Shown here one piece after another: positions 7,115 through 10,577 of a stretch of DNA of 10,577 bases. The DNA is from Endotrypanum monterogeii (lineage: Eukaryota; Euglenozoa; Kinetoplastea; Trypanosomatida; Trypanosomatidae), in NCBI GenBank assembly GCA_000333855.2, contig CM007322.1, positions 1 to 10,577 on the forward strand, written 5' to 3'. The position numbers were made by a program, and so were the translations under genes. The notes under the pieces are model-generated. The model did no database searches. It saw only the letters and a program-made list of their open reading frames with translations, and was not told the DNA's origin. Each line of letters opens with the position of its first letter. The stretch's first letter is position 1.

Positions 7115-7948
7115 AATATATATATATATATATGTTATATATGTTATATATGTATGTATAGATATGTGTGTGTGTTGAAGTATATATATATATATATATA
7201 TATGTTATGTATAAAAATATAAGGACTACAGAGATCCAAAATATTTTCCACTGAGCTACTCAAGGCATGGAAAAAGAAAACTTTTATTCCGATACCTGTA
7301 TATAGTATGGATATGGTATATATATATATATATGGTGTATATAAACTTAGGTATAATTATAGTCAAGGATACACAAACATATATATGTATATATGTGTAT
7401 GTGTACTTATACGGATATGAATATGGAGACCACCTCCCCTCCTCAGCCTACCGCCCCCCCCCGCGGTACCTTCCTTCCTTTCTCCTTACTGCTGCTGTTG
7501 TTGATATTTTTTTTTCCGTCTTCTGATGGCTGACCGAGAGCAGTGAGATGCACAGCGAAGTCAGGGATATGAAAAACTTTTTTACCAAGCTGAGAGGGCG
7601 GAGCGGAGTAGAGCAGGGCCCAACAACAACAACAACCGTGAGCACCAGTGGCCTATATTCATCAAGTGGTGGAGATGCATAAAAATTAGAAGATGCGACG
7701 AGATGGAGGAGGTGAAGGACAGAGTGATGAAGGTTAAGGGGATAGAGACAGAAACGGCCAAATGAACCAGCCTCTGATACTCCCCCGTCCTCACCCACCC
7801 ACTGCCCTTAAAATGCGGATTATGAAGGGGAAGAGGGCGGCAGCGGTGGAGGAGGAGAGGAAGTAAGAAAGAGGGGGGAAAGACCAAAAAAAAAAAAAAG
7901 GCAAGACTGCCCGCACGAATGACCCCCACTCTTTTTGTCCGCTTTACT

Positions 7949-8004
7949 TATATTATATATTATATGTATATATATATATATATATACATATAATATATAA
8001 TATA
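7949..8004. repeat. Perfect 56-bp AT-rich palindrome
   Basis: Two 28-base arms, centred between 7976 and 7977, are exact reverse complements with no spacer. The inner part is (TA)n, but the outer part has non-dinucleotide sequence (TATTATATATTATATG on the left) that is mirrored exactly, including the single G at 7966 paired with C at 7987. It could form a cruciform in DNA or a long hairpin in RNA. Confidence 0.92.
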
Positions 8005-8054
8005 TAATATATCGATGTGTATGTGTGTGTGTGTGTGTGATGTTGACAATGTAA

Positions 8055-8061
8055 CAAAAAA

Positions 8062-8092
<31 letters not shown>

Positions 8093-8097
8093 TAAAC
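8055..8097. repeat. AAAAT-type pentanucleotide repeat
   Basis: About eight imperfect units of AAAAT or a near variant. Located in the presumed 3'UTR or spacer downstream of gene C. Confidence 0.85.
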
Positions 8098-8717
8098 AGA
8101 AAAGATTTTCTTTTTTTTTGTTTGTTTGTTTATCAGGGGGGATTGAGGTCATCCCAAAAAACAAATGCAGAGCAAAGCAAAGGAAAGACCACCACCACCA
8201 CATAACCACCAAAGAGAGAAGAGGGGGAGACGTCACCAGAAAAACAAAAAAAAACAAAAAAAAAAACAAAAAAAAAAAAACTACTACTACTACAAACGCA
8301 ACCACACACCCACGGAGAGAAATGAGTTGAGCCGCGAGAGGGAGGAGAAGCGCTTAAAACGAGTTTTTTTTTTTTCAAGGCCACTAGGAGGAATAAATTT
8401 AACTCGTTGGGGGAAAGGGGGGTTACCCCAAGTCGCCTCCCCCCCCTCCCCCCCACACACACAGAGATACTTTGACTCGGGGCAGAGCTGCCTCTGCTGC
8501 CCGGGGGGAGAGGGCGGGGACAGTGTCTTATGTACTGAGCCCATACCACTGCATGCACCACCACCAAAAAAAAATATATATATATATAAAGATATAAAGA
8601 TAGCTGACACTCAGGTAGGCTGGCAGGCGATGGGGGAAAGAAGGCGATAAAACATCTATGCTAGTGTTTTATGTGAAAGTATACAAAAGAATCCAAATGT
8701 ATATGTGAATAAACTAA

Positions 8718-8718
<1 letters not shown>

Positions 8719-8761
<43 letters not shown>

Positions 8762-8812
8762 ATATGTATATGTATATATATATGTATATTTATATATATA
8801 TATATATATATC
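8719..8812. repeat. Long (TA)n/(TG)n/(TA)n compound repeat
   Basis: A TA run from 8719 to about 8749 continues as a TG run to about 8761 and then a second, interrupted TA-rich tract ending near 8812. It lies about 250 bases downstream of the gene C stop in the transcribed direction. Confidence 0.9.
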
Positions 8813-9058
8813 GTATTCATACATGTACCTTCGACAGACAAAAACAAGAAACAGGAACATATGTACAGGGTCGAGTCTTTGGGAGTGAGATTCCAGATAT
8901 ACTCGATAACAAAGCAGCAAGAGGGGAGAAGGGGAGGGGAGAGGGCGGGCTGTGTTTCCTGGACACGAGAGTCGTCCTATACGGACCATGCCCTTACCAC
9001 CATCCCTCTACACACACAGACCTATACCATCCACCACCCCCAATCCCCTCTTGCCTTA

Positions 9059-10577
9059 CTACCTTGACTGGCAGCCGTTGAACACAAACGTTGCGTTGTC
9101 CTTCCAGTACGTGTATCTGTAGTTGTATACGGCGACTCCATCACCGGCGGCGACGGCATAGGCTGGCGCCGCTGACACGTTGTGCGTCCACGTCATCGAC
9201 GGCAAAGAATTCCACCCCGAAACACGCCCGTCGAACTTGCGACGCTGCTCCTCCACCCACGCCCTCGCAGCCTCGACTGCGACCTCCTCGCGATCCTCCC
9301 CGGGCTTGACCGCCACGGTGGAGGCAACGTGCTCGGTGCGGAAAAAATGATGCAAAGCATACACGTCCGCTGGTTGGCAGCGATGTGCCGCGACTGTCGA
9401 CCAGGTAACCGCCCAGATTCGCCCCTGATGCAAATCATGGAAGCGGTTGTAGCGCTCATTCACATACCAAATCGGGGCGCCCTGGCATAGCACAGCGGCC
9501 CGCTGGTGCCGCCTGCGGAGCACCGCCCCGATCATCACATCTTCGTGCTGGAAGTCCGCCGCCACATACCTCCGCCGCCAGCTGGCAGAGAACTCTTTGG
9601 TGGCGAGTGACGCGAGATCGGCGTCGGAGGGGTCTTGCGGCGGCTCCAATACCACCTGCACGAGGCGTCTGTGCATCAGGAACAGCATTCCGGCATTGAA
9701 GCGCACCCCCCGCATGCGCCGACTGCTGCCCCAATAGAAGCATTTGATATCCTCGCCGCGTGGTGATGTGTCCACTTGCGGAGCTGCGTGTCCTAGAGCA
9801 CACGTTCGTGTCACCACACCATCCGAACGAGCGCTTTCAGGGCATCCGGCAGGTCGCGGGAGCAGTCGTGGATGCGTAGCACCGTTACGGAGGTACCGCA
9901 CATCGCTCAGAAATTGCGGCACCTTCACATACGTGTCGTCGTCGCCCTTGATGATGAAGGGCACCGTCGGGAAGGCGTGGTACGCGTACTCCAGCCAAAG
10001 GATCAGCTTCTGACTCATCCCAACCTCCACAGGAAGACCCCATTTCCGGTCCTCCCCAATCTTCTTGTCGGTGGTCGGCCGCCGGTCCGTCATCATGTCG
10101 ATCCACACAACGTTGCGGTGCGTCAGCGCCTCCTGCCACAGCGCAGACGACGCGTGGCAGATGAACTCCGCGGGCGACGTGAAGGCGGGTCTCACAGGGA
10201 GCGACAACGACACGGTGAGATACGACAGCAGAGACGTGTTGGTCCTCTCACGAGCGCCCGTGACGGAGACGACTCGATTACAGGGTGACTTGTCAGCATT
10301 GTTAAGCCGCCACCCACTGCGAAGCGCCACTCGGCGGCGGTCCACACCCGCCCCGGGGTCATCGGTAGGGAGGGGGGGCTGCGAGACAAGCGATCGTGAC
10401 ACCGCCATGTACTCCTTAAGACTCGGAAGCAGCTGAGAGACGTTGACCTGGAGACGAGGGAGAACGCTGCTCGGCTCGCCACCCCCCGCGCCTCGGGAGG
10501 AGGGCATCTGCCTCTCAGACGCCGCGGCCTCAGGGACACGTGGCTCCATGGCGGCGAAGAGGTACAAGGGCAGAAGT
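9059..10577 (-). CDS. Gene C: SCG-like phosphoglycan beta-1,3-galactosyltransferase family protein (5' end outside window)
   Basis: Partial gene. The frame is open to the right edge, so the N-terminus, anchor and R-x3-R-x-T-W motif lie outside; about 505 C-terminal residues are visible. It starts inside the LLPLYLFAA segment that precedes the variable Pro/Ser-rich part of gene A. Visible motifs are the conserved core with GDDDTYVKV (G codon at 9944-9946), CFYWG, HEDV, a WSTVAAHRC block, an HHFF block and the C-terminal VAVY block. The N-terminal side is identical to gene A over 623 bases, while the part after DVRY is unlike both A and B apart from short motifs. The segment between DVRY and CFYWG is only 50 residues. 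The catalytic motifs in view are intact. It looks like a chimera or the product of gene conversion; function is inferred as for A. Confidence 0.9.
   Translation of the reverse strand, partial: LLPLYLFAAMEPRVPEAAASERQMPSSRGAGGGEPSSVLPRLQVNVSQLLPSLKEYMAVSRSLVSQPPLPTDDPGAGVDRRRVALRSGWRLNNADKSPCNRVVSVTGARERTNTSLLSYLTVSLSLPVRPAFTSPAEFICHASSALWQEALTHRNVVWIDMMTDRRPTTDKKIGEDRKWGLPVEVGMSQKLILWLEYAYHAFPTVPFIIKGDDDTYVKVPQFLSDVRYLRNGATHPRLLPRPAGCPESARSDGVVTRTCALGHAAPQVDTSPRGEDIKCFYWGSSRRMRGVRFNAGMLFLMHRRLVQVVLEPPQDPSDADLASLATKEFSASWRRRYVAADFQHEDVMIGAVLRRRHQRAAVLCQGAPIWYVNERYNRFHDLHQGRIWAVTWSTVAAHRCQPADVYALHHFFRTEHVASTVAVKPGEDREEVAVEAARAWVEEQRRKFDGRVSGWNSLPSMTWTHNVSAAPAYAVAAGDGVAVYNYRYTYWKDNATFVFNGCQSR
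9377..9403 (-). repeat. 27-bp patch shared with gene A (1116-1142)
   Basis: Exact 27-base match encoding the WSTVAAHRC block, at offset 8261. Flanking nucleotides are diverged. It is short, so it may reflect protein constraint instead of conversion. Confidence 0.7.
9893..10165 (-). repeat. 273-bp conserved catalytic core, copy in gene C
   Basis: Third copy of the catalytic core. It differs from gene A only at 9928 and 9950, both amino-acid changing (Val against Leu, Ile against Met). At both positions gene C agrees with gene B, so the two changes look specific to gene A. Confidence 0.9.
9951..10573 (-). repeat. 623-bp block identical to gene A
   Basis: Partner of 1738-2360. The identity runs to within four bases of the window edge, with one silent difference at 10574, so it may continue outside. 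Confidence 0.92.

Larger units (their letters stand above)
6999..9058. other. C-B intergenic spacer, about 2 kb, low complexity
   Basis: No credible protein or RNA gene. It holds many TA and TG tracts (7023-7047, 7117-7133, 7181-7202, 7951-8002, 8719-8812), an AAAAT-type repeat (8055-8097), A-rich sequence (8240-8280), C runs (7454-7462, 8438-8454), several polypurine stretches and a perfect palindrome. Most of it should be the 3'UTR of gene C plus spacer, with the leader of B at the left end. Degenerate retroposon remnants (SIDER-type) cannot be excluded by eye. Confidence 0.75.

Noticed and set aside
7248..7258. tRNA A-box-like sequence on the minus strand (TAGCTCAGTGG)
   Set aside because: No B box at the right distance, no matching acceptor stem and no anticodon arm that folds. 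Probably chance.
8240..8297. A-rich AAAAAAC-type units followed by ACT triplets, considered as a retroposon tail
   Set aside because: No element body, target-site duplication or known signature could be identified by eye next to it.
7820..8305. Phe- and Val-rich minus-strand open frame of 161 codons in the C-B spacer
   Set aside because: Its hydrophobic look comes from poly-T, AAAAT and TA repeats. There is no conserved motif, and its composition is unlike the three genes.

Overview
The window looks like chromosomal DNA of a trypanosomatid, most likely Leishmania or a close relative in the Leishmaniinae. It holds three long, intronless, GC-rich reading frames, all on the minus strand. The spacers between them are long and noncoding, full of (TG)n, (TA)n, poly-purine and homopolymer tracts, which is typical of polycistronic transcription with trans-splicing. 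The proteins resemble the Leishmania phosphoglycan beta-1,3-galactosyltransferase (SCG) family. The species is not resolved from sequence alone.

Transcription runs right to left. Gene C (stop at 9059, 5' end beyond the right edge) comes first, then gene B (6998 to 4176, 940 residues), then gene A (3218 to 783, 811 residues). The spacers are about 2.06 kb (C to B) and 0.96 kb (B to A), and 782 bases lie downstream of A. I see no RNA gene, transposon, CRISPR array or further protein gene in them.

A and B have the layout of a Golgi type II glycosyltransferase: short cytosolic N-terminus, one membrane anchor, then a lumenal catalytic domain. All three have a GDDD metal/UDP-sugar motif, a YWG block and a downstream HED(I/V) motif. 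A and B also show the R-x3-R-x-T-W motif; in C that region lies beyond the edge. By family knowledge they would extend or cap surface phosphoglycan (LPG/PPG) side chains with galactose; the exact sugar and linkage are inferred.

The most interesting property is mosaic similarity. A and C are identical over 623 contiguous bases, yet become unalignable just after the catalytic core. All three copies share a 273-base core at 97% or more, and A and B share a second 75-base patch (73/75), while the DNA between patches is strongly diverged. This points to repeated gene conversion that homogenises the donor-binding core while flanking segments diversify. Noncoding features worth attention are a perfect 56-bp palindrome (7949-8004), a strong G-quadruplex motif (3961-3998) and a likely trans-splice acceptor with a small upstream ORF ahead of gene A.
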